From the NCBI GenBank assembly GCA_044370335.1, contig JBILVS010000040.1, positions 1 to 22,317 on the forward strand: a DNA stretch of 22,317 bases. Direction: 5' to 3'. The translations under genes and the position numbers were made by a program. Under the pieces are notes generated by a model that saw nothing but the letters and a program-made list of their open reading frames with translations, searched no databases and was not told the origin of the DNA. Origin of the DNA: REEB509 sp044370335. Lineage in GTDB: Bacteria > Pseudomonadota > Alphaproteobacteria > Caulobacterales > Aquidulcibacteraceae. This document shows positions 15,159-22,152 of the stretch, piece by piece. Position 1 is the stretch's first letter, and each line of letters opens with the position of its first letter.

Positions 15159-16460
15159 ATGGCTGGGTTTTGGGGCAGGCTTGCGGCAATCATCGCGGTC
15201 ACAGTCTTCTTTGTAAGCCCGGCCGTCGCCGAGACCCCTTCTGGGGCGGAGCCGATGGCGACCCCGCGCAGCGCCATCTTCCTGCACCCTGACGGGATGG
15301 GAGCCAACGCCTGGATGCTGGCGCGACTTGCCGGCGTTGGACCGGACGGGCGGCTGGCCTGGGACGATCTGCCGGCGGCGGCGGTTTATGTCGGCCCGAT
15401 GCTCGACAGCGTCACGGCGACGTCCAACGGCGGCGCCACCACTCACGCCTATGGGGTGCGAGCCGAGACCGGCAGCTACGGGACGATCAACGGGCAGCCA
15501 ATCGAAACGGCGGCTTCGGGGTATCGGGGTTCGCTGATGATTCAGGCCCGGGACGCGGGCAAGGCCATCGGGATCGTCAATTCGTCGTCGGTGACGGAGC
15601 CCGGAACCGGAGCCTTCCTGGCGCAAGTGGCGGACCGGGATGACGACCAAGGGATCGCAGCGCAGATCCTCGCGAGCGGAGCGGATGTCATCTTGGGCGG
15701 CGGCGAAACCTTTTTTTTGCCGCGGGGCGTGCAGGGCCGGCATGGGCCAGGCAGCCGCACAGACGGCCGCAACCTGATCGAAGAGGCGCGGGCGATGGGA
15801 TATGCGGTGGCGTTCACCGCCGATGAGCTCGCCGCCCTGCCCGCCGGCACGCGGCGGGTCTTGGGGCTGTTTGCGGAAGAAGAGACATTCAACGAAGGGA
15901 CCGAGCAGCAGCTTAGGCGCGGGGGCCTGCCGGTGTTTCAGCCACAGGCGCCGCGGTTTGACGTGATGATCGCGGCCGCCATCGCCATTCTGGAGCAGGA
16001 TCCGGACGGGTTTTTCCTCGTGGGCAACGAGGAAGCGAGCGACAACCTCGCCGGGGACAACAACGCGCAAGCCCTGATCGAGGCCGGCCTTGGGGCGGAC
16101 CGGGCGATCCAAGCCGCGATGGGCGCAGCCGTGCGGAACCCGCTTTTGACCATCGTCGTGGCCTCCGACAGCGATTGCGGCGGGGCGCAGGCAAGCGGCG
16201 ACGACGCAGTTGCCGGCGCTCGTGTGCCGAACCGAGGGGAAAATGGCGCGCCGCAGGACGGGGATGGGCGCGCTTCATTCCTCGCCGCTCCCGATGCGCG
16301 GGGCGTCCGTCACCCGTTCATGGTGCGATGGGCGTCCGGGGGCGACAATTCGGGGGGGATCGTGGCGAGGGGCTATGGTCCAGGGGCTCAGCTCATCCAG
16401 GGGACCATCGACTCCACCGGGGTCTATCACGCCTTGGCTCTGGGCCTGTTTGGCGATTAA
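15159..16460 (+). CDS. Secreted alkaline phosphatase-family protein, atypical metal site
   Basis: A 433-residue periplasmic or secreted protein of the alkaline phosphatase superfamily (PhoA, PF00245). The signal peptide is residues 1-24 with cleavage after AVA. Matches to the family are HPDGMGANAW (43-52; Asp45 as metal ligand), TSNGGATTHAYGVR (88-101), which aligns with the DSAAxATAxATGVK nucleophile segment so that Ser89 is the likely nucleophile, FFLVGNEEASDN (285-296) for the ExxxxD ligand stretch, and YGPGAQLIQGTIDSTGVYHA (406-425) at the C-terminus. By hand alignment the zinc histidines become Asp300, Ser338 and Asp396, so zinc binding may be lost or another metal used. The ATG has AGGAG 7 bases upstream. 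The fold call is good; the phosphatase activity is not assured. Confidence 0.8.
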   Translation: MAGFWGRLAAIIAVTVFFVSPAVAETPSGAEPMATPRSAIFLHPDGMGANAWMLARLAGVGPDGRLAWDDLPAAAVYVGPMLDSVTATSNGGATTHAYGVRAETGSYGTINGQPIETAASGYRGSLMIQARDAGKAIGIVNSSSVTEPGTGAFLAQVADRDDDQGIAAQILASGADVILGGGETFFLPRGVQGRHGPGSRTDGRNLIEEARAMGYAVAFTADELAALPAGTRRVLGLFAEEETFNEGTEQQLRRGGLPVFQPQAPRFDVMIAAAIAILEQDPDGFFLVGNEEASDNLAGDNNAQALIEAGLGADRAIQAAMGAAVRNPLLTIVVASDSDCGGAQASGDDAVAGARVPNRGENGAPQDGDGRASFLAAPDARGVRHPFMVRWASGGDNSGGIVARGYGPGAQLIQGTIDSTGVYHALALGLFGD

Positions 16461-16532
16461 TCGGACGATTATCTGGGTGCGCCGCAGCACGAGGCTTGCG
16501 CAGGGGTCTGCGGCCGGGTCAGATGTTCGGCC

Positions 16533-17660
16533 ATGGCCCGGACACCTTCCCTGTTCCGCCACATCGATCGGATCGCGGGGATCCCAGTGGTGGCGACCCT
16601 CGGCGCGACCCGCCAACGGCGGGCGCTGCCCATGGCGCCTGCGCGGATCGGCGTGCTGCAGCCGACAGCGCTCGGGGATGCGGTGTTATCGTCCGGGGTG
16701 GTAGCGCGGCTCGCCAAAGCCCATCCGGAAGCCTCGCTGACGGTGCTTCATGGCAAGTCGAACGCTTCCGCGATGGGGTTGATCGATGCGCCTTTCACGG
16801 CCAAGCAGATCGCGTTCAACCGTCCGCACCTGGATATCCCCGCGATCCGCCAGGAGAACTTTGATCTCGTTGTGGATCTCACGCCCTGGCCGCGATTGAC
16901 GGCGATCTATGCGGCGGTGTCGGGGGCGGTCAGCGTCGGGTTCGACAGTGAAAATCAAGCGCGAGCGGCGGCATTTGACGTGCCTGCGCCACACAGCTGC
17001 ACTGTGCATGAGATCATCAACTTCGCCGGCATGGCGGACCTTTTGACCGGTCCCGCCGCCTACACCACCGCCATCCGCCAAGATTTGGCCCCGCCGGAGC
17101 GGCCATTGCCGTACGAGCAGCTTGTCCTGTGTCATCCGTGCGGGGGCGGGTCACAGGCGGCGAACCGGCATTGGCCGCCGGCGCGGTGGGGTGAGCTGAT
17201 CAGGGCGCTTACAGCGGAGGGGTTTGTGGTGGGGATCACCGGGGGGCCGCCGGACGCGACTTACGCCGAAGCGATGCTTGAAGCGGCGGGGGTTGCGCCG
17301 GATCAGGCGTTTTCGTTGTGCGGGGCGATCAAATTCGGTGAACTGGCGGCGGTGATCCAGCGGTCCCGCTTGGTCGTTTCCATCGATACGGGCGTTCTGC
17401 ATCTCGCGGCGGCGATGAACGCGCCGATCGTGGCGGTGCATGGACCGAGCAAAGCCGAGCGTTGGGGTCCGGCGCCTGGGTCGCGGGCCATCGCGGTCAT
17501 GTCGCCGCACCCGGACGCGGGTTATGTGCGGTTCGGGTTTGAGACACGGCCGACGGGGCCGGAGATCATGCCGGCGCTCCCGGCGACGCCCGTGATCGCG
17601 GCGGCGCGGACGCTTTTGGCGACCGAGCCGCCGGCGATTGCGCTTGCCCTCGCGCGTTAG
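16533..17660 (+). CDS. Glycosyltransferase family 9 (heptosyltransferase-like)
   Basis: A 375-residue cytoplasmic or membrane-associated GT-B fold transferase of family GT-9 (ADP-heptose:LPS heptosyltransferase, WaaC/WaaF type). The acceptor domain begins at RIGVLQPTALGDAVLSSGVV (38-57), with Asp49 at the place of the conserved WaaC/F Asp. The donor domain shows HPCGGGSQAANRHWP (201-215) and the signature VVSIDTGVLHLAAAMNAP (281-298) followed by VAVHGPSKAERWGP. The likely role is adding a sugar to LPS core or another surface glycan; the exact donor is unknown. The start at 16533 is uncertain: no clear ribosome-binding site, and residues 1-34 look unconserved, so the ATG at 16632 is an alternative. 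The 3' end overlaps the leuA-tail relic on the other strand. Confidence 0.88.
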   Translation: MARTPSLFRHIDRIAGIPVVATLGATRQRRALPMAPARIGVLQPTALGDAVLSSGVVARLAKAHPEASLTVLHGKSNASAMGLIDAPFTAKQIAFNRPHLDIPAIRQENFDLVVDLTPWPRLTAIYAAVSGAVSVGFDSENQARAAAFDVPAPHSCTVHEIINFAGMADLLTGPAAYTTAIRQDLAPPERPLPYEQLVLCHPCGGGSQAANRHWPPARWGELIRALTAEGFVVGITGGPPDATYAEAMLEAAGVAPDQAFSLCGAIKFGELAAVIQRSRLVVSIDTGVLHLAAAMNAPIVAVHGPSKAERWGPAPGSRAIAVMSPHPDAGYVRFGFETRPTGPEIMPALPATPVIAAARTLLATEPPAIALALAR

Positions 17661-17716
17661 CCCGCGACCATGGCCTGCGCGTCCGACCCACATCGGCTGC
17701 GCGTGATCAGCCGGAT
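17657..17716 (-). pseudogene. Relic copy of the leuA 3' end
   Basis: Read on the minus strand, this segment encodes RLITRSRCGSDAQAMVAG followed by TAA, which aligns without gaps with the leuA C-terminus RLIALSQRGPDAQAMGAG followed by TGA. By hand count 12 of 18 residues and 41 of 57 bases match, with several differences synonymous. No leuA similarity continues upstream. The relic overlaps the last bases of the GT-9 gene. It looks like a remnant of a duplicated or displaced leuA tail. Confidence 0.55.
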
Positions 17717-17953
17717 GGCTCGGAGCGACAGACGCCGGTCAGGTGGGTTGGATCGCGGATCATGATGGCGGCGGGGTCGCCAGCCGTTTGTCCGGCTGGT
17801 CTCGCGCCGCTCAACCAGATGGCCCGTGGACAGATGGCTCATGGATTGCCCGATAACCGCTCACTTCCCCCTGCCTCCGCCGATCACCCAACAGGAACTT
17901 TGGGTCAACAGACGCAATGGCCATACCCCGGGCGGGACCCCTCGGGTTGGGGG
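17661..17953. other. Intergenic region between the GT-9 gene and leuA
   Basis: 293 bases between two convergent stops, unusually long for this compact window. It contains the leuA-tail relic at its left end and a stem-loop at its right end next to the leuA stop. The middle (about 17720-17930) has open frames but no recognisable product, ribosome-binding site or RNA gene. Confidence 0.6.
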
Positions 17954-17955
17954 TC
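17936..17955. terminator. Possible weak terminator hairpin at the leuA 3' end
   Basis: GACCCC, 8-base loop, GGGGTC: a perfect 6-base stem that straddles the leuA stop codon. No T run follows on the minus strand, so termination is uncertain. Confidence 0.3.
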
Positions 17956-19498
17956 AGCCCGCTCCCATGGCTTGCGCGTCCGGCCCGCGCTGGCTCAAGG
18001 CGATGAGGCGGTTCAACGCCGCGACATAGGCCTTGGCAGAGGCGACAAGGGTGTCTGGGTCCGCTGCGCGGCCGGTGGCGACGCGGTCACCCTGCTTCAG
18101 GCGAACGCTGACCTCGGCCTGGGCGTCCGTGCCTTCGGTGACCGCGTTGACCTGATAGAGCAACAGGGTCGCCTCGTGGGCATAGGCCTGTTTGATGGCG
18201 TTGAAGATGGCGTCCACAGGACCATTGCCGCGGGCGGGCGCCCATACCTCTTGGCCGTCGATCATCAGGTCAATCTCGGCGGTCTGGGGGCCATCGGTGC
18301 CGGCCACGACCCGAAGGCGGCGGACCTGGATCGCGTCGGCGGCGTGGGCCAACGCGTCGTCCAGAAGCGCAACGATGTCCTCATCGAAGATCTGGCGTTT
18401 TTTGTCGGCCAGTTCCTTGAAGCGGACAAACGCGTCCGCCAAGGCGTTGTCGCTCAGCTCATAGCCCAGGTCGCGAAGCTTCGTCTTGAAAGCGTGGCGG
18501 CCAGAAAGCTTGCCCATGACGAGGTTGGTCTGGCCTTGGCCGACATCTTCGGGGCGCATGATCTCATAGGTTTGGCTGTTCTTCAGCATCCCGTCCTGAT
18601 GGATGCCGCTTTCGTGGCTGAAGGCGTTCTTGCCGACGATGGCCTTGTTGTATTGCACGGGGAAGCCCGTGACGCGGGAGACCAACTGAGACAGCCGCGT
18701 CAAGCGGTGGGCGTCGATGCGCGTTTCATAGGGGAGCGCGTCTTTGCGGACGCGGAGCGCCATGACGATCTCTTCCAGGGCGGCGTTGCCGGCGCGTTCG
18801 CCCAAGCCGTTGATCGTGCATTCGACTTGCCTTGCGCCGCCGGAGACCGCCGCCAAAGAGTTGGCGACCGCGAGACCCAGATCGTTATGGCAGTGGGCGG
18901 AGAAGATGACCTGATCGGCGCCGGGGACGCTTTCGATGAGCTCTTTGAAAAGAGCGCCGTACTCTTCGGGGAACGAATAGCCCACGGTGTCGGGGATGTT
19001 GATCGTGGTCGCCCCGGCCTTGATGGCGGCCTCGACGCAGCGCTTCAGGAAATCGCGGTTGGTGCGGGTCGCGTCTTCGGCGGACCATTCCACGTCATCG
19101 ACGAGGTTGCGCGCCGCGGTGACCGATTGGGTGATCATCTCCAGCACCTGATGCGGCTCCATCTGGAGTTTGTGCTTCATGTGAATGTCGGAAGTGGAAA
19201 TGAAGGTGTGGATCCGCGGCCGGCGGGCCGCTTTGACCGCTTCGCCGCACCGGGCGATATCTTTCGGCGCGGCGCGGGAGAGGCCAGCTACAATGGCGTG
19301 TTCGACGATCCCGGCAATGGCGCGGACGCTTTCGAAGTCTCCATTGGAGGAGGCTGGAAAGCCGGCCTCGATGACATCCACGCCAAGGGCGTCGAGCGCC
19401 TGGGCGATCTCGAGCTTTTCGGCGGCGGTCATGGCCGCGCCTGGGGATTGTTCGCCGTCGCGGAGGGTGGTGTCAAAAATGCGGACGTGGCTGGACAT
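17954..19498 (-). CDS. leuA: 2-isopropylmalate synthase
   Basis: A 514-residue cytoplasmic enzyme condensing acetyl-CoA with 2-oxoisovalerate, the first committed step of leucine synthesis. The DRE-TIM barrel catalytic domain occupies about residues 4-275, with FDTTLRDGEQSPGA (8-21), NIPDTVGYSFPEEYG (167-181), the metal ligands in HCHNDLGLAVANS (202-214) and NGLGERAGNAALEE (230-243). The linker carries SHESGIHQDGML (294-305). The C-terminal LeuA dimer domain (about 395-505) is the leucine-feedback site. Length is close to E. coli LeuA (523), and the type is the long LeuA1. The ATG at 19498 begins right at the conserved region. Upstream lies a leucine-rich leader with hairpins, suggesting attenuation control. 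A relic of its 3' end lies about 300 bases downstream. Confidence 0.96.
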   Translation of the reverse strand: MSSHVRIFDTTLRDGEQSPGAAMTAAEKLEIAQALDALGVDVIEAGFPASSNGDFESVRAIAGIVEHAIVAGLSRAAPKDIARCGEAVKAARRPRIHTFISTSDIHMKHKLQMEPHQVLEMITQSVTAARNLVDDVEWSAEDATRTNRDFLKRCVEAAIKAGATTINIPDTVGYSFPEEYGALFKELIESVPGADQVIFSAHCHNDLGLAVANSLAAVSGGARQVECTINGLGERAGNAALEEIVMALRVRKDALPYETRIDAHRLTRLSQLVSRVTGFPVQYNKAIVGKNAFSHESGIHQDGMLKNSQTYEIMRPEDVGQGQTNLVMGKLSGRHAFKTKLRDLGYELSDNALADAFVRFKELADKKRQIFDEDIVALLDDALAHAADAIQVRRLRVVAGTDGPQTAEIDLMIDGQEVWAPARGNGPVDAIFNAIKQAYAHEATLLLYQVNAVTEGTDAQAEVSVRLKQGDRVATGRAADPDTLVASAKAYVAALNRLIALSQRGPDAQAMGAG

Positions 19499-19571
19499 GG
19501 AGGGCCCCAGAGGCAGACTTTAAGGGGGTGATCGGGTGGCGGCGGCCGGTTCGTTTTCCCCCTAGGCGCGG

Positions 19572-19591
19572 GCCGCTCATGGCAGAGCGGC
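19572..19591 (-). terminator. Attenuator hairpin between leader peptide and leuA
   Basis: A perfect 7-base stem (GCCGCTC and GAGCGGC) with a 6-base loop, placed just after the leader peptide stop, where an attenuation terminator is expected. The following bases contain only short A and G runs, so rho-independent termination is not certain. Confidence 0.4.
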
Positions 19592-19597
19592 GACCCC

Positions 19598-19669
19598 TTA
19601 CGCCCGGGGGCCGGTAAGCCGCAGAAGCGGCAGAAGCGTGCGCAGAAGAGGTCCGCAGAGAACGATCAT
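19598..19669 (-). CDS. leuL: Leucine-rich leader peptide of leuA
   Basis: A 23-residue reading frame ATG...TAA on the minus strand, beginning MIVLCGPLLRTLLPLLRL and ending TGPRA. Eight of 23 residues are Leu, six of them as three LL pairs or near-pairs in CTT CTG order, in a run of 15 codons. This is the hallmark of a leucine attenuation leader: ribosome stalling on scarce leucyl-tRNA would change folding of the downstream RNA. It precedes leuA by about 100 bases, and a hairpin overlaps its stop. The ribosome-binding site is weak (ATCAAGC before ATG), so it may be translated from a very short or leaderless transcript. The peptide itself probably has no function beyond sensing. Confidence 0.68.
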   Translation of the reverse strand: MIVLCGPLLRTLLPLLRLTGPRA

Positions 19670-19723
19670 GCTTGATGGGTAACCGATCGACGGTTTTTGC
19701 GCAAGAAGCTTGCGGCGATGGCT

Positions 19724-20551
19724 CTACCCGGCAGAGCGTCCCGCCGGGGCATTCGCCGGGGCGTCGCCCGGAGATTGGGACGGCCCTGGGGGCTGAGCGA
19801 CTTGAGGGTCTTCCGGTTCGTCCGGGGCCACGATCCGCGCCTGACGGATATAGTGCCGCACCGCCACCACCCCAACAAACCATACCACGATGGCGATCAA
19901 AGCCGCGCCGATGGCAGCCTGGACGTTGCCCTCAAGGAAGTCCATCACGCCGTCGCCGGCGAAGGCGACCAAGGCGGTCTTCGGCAAAACGCCAAACGCC
20001 AGGCCGCCGATGAACTGCAGAAACCCCATACCTGCGGCCCCCATGGCCATGTTGACCACGATGAAGGGCGCGGTCGGCACAAATCGGACAATGAAGCTCG
20101 CTAGGAAGCCACGCTTATCCATGAAGCGCGAGAACCGCCCGCCCGTGGCGCCCGAAAACCGCTTCAGCGTGTCGGCGCCGGCGGCCCTGCCGACGAGGAA
20201 TGTGACGCCGCCGGAGACGATCGTGGCGATCCAGGAAAACCAGAAGCCCTCCTCCGGGCCAAAGGCCACGACGCAGGCCGCGATGAGCACGATCTGCGGC
20301 GCCCCGACAAAGGCGGACAGGGTGAAAATCAGAATGGCCGCAGGCAGGCCCCAATGGGCCCGCTCGGCCCCGCCTAGATATTTGCCGATGAAAGCGTTGA
20401 CTTCGTCGCCATAATAAAAGCGGCCGATCAGCAAGATCACCCCGACCACGGCGAACAAGGCCGCCGTCACGACCACAGTGCGCCAGGCGCGGGCGTCCAA
20501 ATGGGTGACGAAATCGACGAGCGACTCCCGGAGGGGCCGTTTCTTTGGCAT
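19724..20551 (-). CDS. TVP38/TMEM64 (DedA-like) membrane protein
   Basis: A 275-residue inner-membrane protein of the TVP38/TMEM64 family with a VTT (SNARE-associated) domain. Membrane segments can be traced near 24-44, 70-98, 103-121, 150-170, 176-198 and 213-231. The family core is seen in FVGAPQIVLIAACVVAFGP (81-99) and FIVRFVPTAPFIVVNMAMGA (153-172), where the Arg/Pro pattern is conserved. Related DedA/VTT proteins are linked to lipid scrambling or carrier recycling, but no substrate can be assigned. The C-terminal 35 residues are Pro/Gly/Ala-rich and probably disordered. The ATG at 20551 gives the usual N-terminus. It lies upstream of the leuA leader on the same strand, 113 bases after the GIY-YIG gene. 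Confidence 0.85.
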   Translation of the reverse strand: MPKKRPLRESLVDFVTHLDARAWRTVVVTAALFAVVGVILLIGRFYYGDEVNAFIGKYLGGAERAHWGLPAAILIFTLSAFVGAPQIVLIAACVVAFGPEEGFWFSWIATIVSGGVTFLVGRAAGADTLKRFSGATGGRFSRFMDKRGFLASFIVRFVPTAPFIVVNMAMGAAGMGFLQFIGGLAFGVLPKTALVAFAGDGVMDFLEGNVQAAIGAALIAIVVWFVGVVAVRHYIRQARIVAPDEPEDPQVAQPPGPSQSPGDAPANAPAGRSAG

Positions 20552-20599
20552 CGGTCACCCGTGGCGCGGCAACCCCGCCGGGTCAAGGGGATAAGGGCA

Positions 20600-20616
20600 G
20601 CCTGTAGGTTACAGGC
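20600..20616. repeat. Inverted repeat between the GIY-YIG and TVP38 genes
   Basis: GCCTGTA, GGT, TACAGGC: a perfect 7-base inverted repeat with a 3-base loop in the 113-base gap, about 50 bases before the TVP38-family start. No T run follows. It may be a weak transcription stop for the upstream gene or an operator for the downstream gene. Confidence 0.35.
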
Positions 20617-20664
20617 GCGTCAGCAACGGATCGCAGGGATCGCCAAACCGGAAGGCTCTTAGAC

Positions 20665-21096
20665 TCAGGCCCGCTTCGGCTGGCGAGCGAGTCTGCGCCA
20701 ATTGCGCTCAAACCAACGCCACCGGAGCTTGGGGTCGGACGGCGCGTCGCGGGCGCCGGTTGGGATCATCACGTCGTTCATCGGCGGTTTCAGACCGCGG
20801 ATGAGGTCTTCCTCAATGCGGCGGCGATCGGTTTCGGTATGCACCCGCAGGACGTGGCGCTCGGTGGCGCCATACCACCAATAGGCGCGGGCCCACTTTT
20901 CATGCCCCACCAGGCGTCCGCGTAGATTGGCCGCCTTGCCGACATAGAGTGGCTCCAGGATAAAGCCGAGCCGACGACGGACGAACACGTAAATGCCGCC
21001 GCTGTCCTGCGGCAGGCCGTTTTCCGTCAAGGTGATCTTGAAGCGGTAGCGGGTCCCGCTCTCGCCGCGCCAACGCCGATGGCCGAACAGAAACAT
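20665..21096 (-). CDS. GIY-YIG nuclease domain protein
   Basis: A 143-residue small protein with one GIY-YIG nuclease-type domain. The first strand reads GGIYVFVRR (33-41, GIY at 34-36), the second YVGKAANLRGRL (51-62) with YVG in place of YIG and the catalytic-region Arg after it. ETDRRRIEEDLI (88-99) supplies the metal-binding Glu, and KPPMND (103-108) is the family's NPxxN-like closing turn. There is no accessory DNA-binding domain. The C-terminus is basic and Trp-rich (RWRWFERNWRRLARQPKRA), so nucleic-acid contact is plausible. Single-domain members are common in alphaproteobacteria and mostly uncharacterised. Start is the ATG at 21096. It is divergent from the oxygenase gene. Confidence 0.82.
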   Translation of the reverse strand: MFLFGHRRWRGESGTRYRFKITLTENGLPQDSGGIYVFVRRRLGFILEPLYVGKAANLRGRLVGHEKWARAYWWYGATERHVLRVHTETDRRRIEEDLIRGLKPPMNDVMIPTGARDAPSDPKLRWRWFERNWRRLARQPKRA

Positions 21097-21118
21097 GGGG
21101 CGCGAATCCTTAGCACTC

Positions 21119-21148
21119 TTGTCGTGGGGTAGGCTCGGCCTCTATCCG
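21119..21148 (+). promoter_or_regulatory. Candidate promoter for the oxygenase gene
   Basis: TTGTCG (21119-21124), an 18-base spacer and TATCCG (21143-21148), about 65 bases before the oxygenase ATG. An imperfect hairpin (CGTTAACG, CTT, CGTTGACG) lies directly downstream and could be a regulatory site. Visual match only. Confidence 0.25.
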
Positions 21149-21215
21149 TTAACGCTTCGTTGACGAGACGGCGGCCAGAGCGGAGCCGCTTGGCTTTCCA
21201 TCAAGAGTGAGTGCG

Positions 21216-22148
21216 ATGCATCGGATCGGCGTGTCCCCCGTTTCTCTGGATCTGGCGGCGGTGAGCCCGGCAACCTTCACCGAGGCGGTGATGGGTTCGT
21301 TTCAGGACACGGGTTTTGCGGTCATCACCGAACACGGAGTGAGCCGGGAGACAATCAAGGCGGCGGCGGATCAGGCGAAGGCGTTATTCGCCCTACCGGA
21401 GACGACCAAGCACGCCTATTGCCCGCCGCATCTGCGCGGGCAACGGGGCTATACGCCGTTCGGCGTTGAAAACGCGAAGGACTCTGACCGGCCGGATCTG
21501 AAAGAATTCTGGCATGTGGGGCGGGAGTTTTCGCCCGGCTATGCACCGCGGACGCCGTTGCCGGGGAATGTGTGGCCCGAGGAGCTGCCGGCGTTTCGGT
21601 CCGCGACCTTGGCGCTGTACGGCGCCCTGGAAGACGTGGGGATGACGGTGTTGGCCGCTATCGCTCGGGGCCTCGGGCAGCCCGAAACCTTCTTTGAGAG
21701 CGCTGTGAAGGACGGGGATTCAATCCTGCGGCTTCTGCATTATCCGCCGGTGTCACCCACCGCGGAGGGGGTCCGGGCCGGGGCGCACGAAGACATCAAC
21801 GTCATCACCTGCCTTTTGGGAGCGGATGAGGGGGGCCTGCAGCTTCTCCGCCGAGACGGCGTGTGGGTGGACATCGCTCCACCAGAAGGGGCGCTTGTGA
21901 TCAATGTCGGGGACATGCTGCAGCGGCTGACGGCGGCCGCCCTGCCCTCGACCACGCACCGGGTCATCAACCCGCCGCCGGAGCGGCGGCATCTGCCGCG
22001 CTATTCGTTCCCGTTCTTCCTTCACTTTGCGCCGGAGTTCCTGATCGATCCGGCGGCGATCGGGGTGGAGAGCGACGATCCGGCCTATGCGCCAATCACC
22101 GCAGGCGCCTATCTGACCGAGCGGCTGCGGGAGATCGGGCTCGCCTGA
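21216..22148 (+). CDS. 2OG-Fe(II) oxygenase, isopenicillin N synthase-like
   Basis: A 310-residue cytoplasmic non-haem iron oxygenase of the isopenicillin N synthase/2-oxoglutarate dioxygenase family. An N-terminal DIOX_N-like domain (about 5-115: FQDTGFAVITEHGV, LFALPETTKHAY, GQRGYTPFG, LKEFWHVGREF) is followed by the jelly-roll core with the iron triad HED (His191, Asp193) and His248 (STTHRV), and RYS (262-264) for the 2-oxoglutarate carboxylate. The substrate is unknown; bacterial homologues are often labelled after IPNS or plant gibberellin and flavonol enzymes without proof. I favour the ATG at 21216, 8 bases after AAGAG; a GTG at 21207 in the same frame would add three residues. It converges on a beta-lactamase-family gene with 4 bases between the stops. 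Confidence 0.88.
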   Translation: MHRIGVSPVSLDLAAVSPATFTEAVMGSFQDTGFAVITEHGVSRETIKAAADQAKALFALPETTKHAYCPPHLRGQRGYTPFGVENAKDSDRPDLKEFWHVGREFSPGYAPRTPLPGNVWPEELPAFRSATLALYGALEDVGMTVLAAIARGLGQPETFFESAVKDGDSILRLLHYPPVSPTAEGVRAGAHEDINVITCLLGADEGGLQLLRRDGVWVDIAPPEGALVINVGDMLQRLTAAALPSTTHRVINPPPERRHLPRYSFPFFLHFAPEFLIDPAAIGVESDDPAYAPITAGAYLTERLREIGLA

Positions 22149-22152
22149 GGGT

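Larger units (their letters stand above)
19499..19723 (-). promoter_or_regulatory. Candidate leucine attenuator leader of leuA
   Basis: 225 bases between the TVP38-family stop and the leuA ATG, read on the minus strand. It contains the leucine-rich leader peptide (19669-19598). A hairpin at 19597-19618 with CTTAC/GTAAG outer arms and a GC-rich interior overlaps the leader stop. A perfect 7-base hairpin (GCCGCTC/GAGCGGC, 19572-19591) begins 6 bases after that stop. TGCGGC at the end of the leucine codons can instead pair with GCCGC in the first arm of that hairpin, giving exclusive alternatives. A weak promoter, TTGCGC, 17 bases, TACCCA (19704-19676), would start transcription almost at the leader ATG. 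No long T run follows the hairpin, so the terminator form is not classic. Confidence 0.5.

Noticed and set aside
15711..15717. T7 run inside the phosphatase gene, possible frameshift or terminator
   Set aside because: The reading frame continues with family-like sequence on both sides and no hairpin precedes the run.
14916..16112. Long minus-strand frame opposite the phosphatase gene
   Set aside because: Arg/Pro/His-rich translation with no motif; the plus strand has a signal peptide, a good ribosome-binding site and family motifs.
17717..17842. Small minus-strand protein gene (61 codons) ending in the leuA-like tail
   Set aside because: Only the last 18 codons resemble LeuA; the rest is Arg-rich without a ribosome-binding site, so I treat the tail as a relic rather than a gene.
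17762..19531. A very long (589-codon) open frame on the plus strand opposite leuA
   Set aside because: It mirrors leuA in a GC-rich context; the translation is Gly/Asp/Val-rich with no family motif, while leuA on the minus strand is unmistakable.
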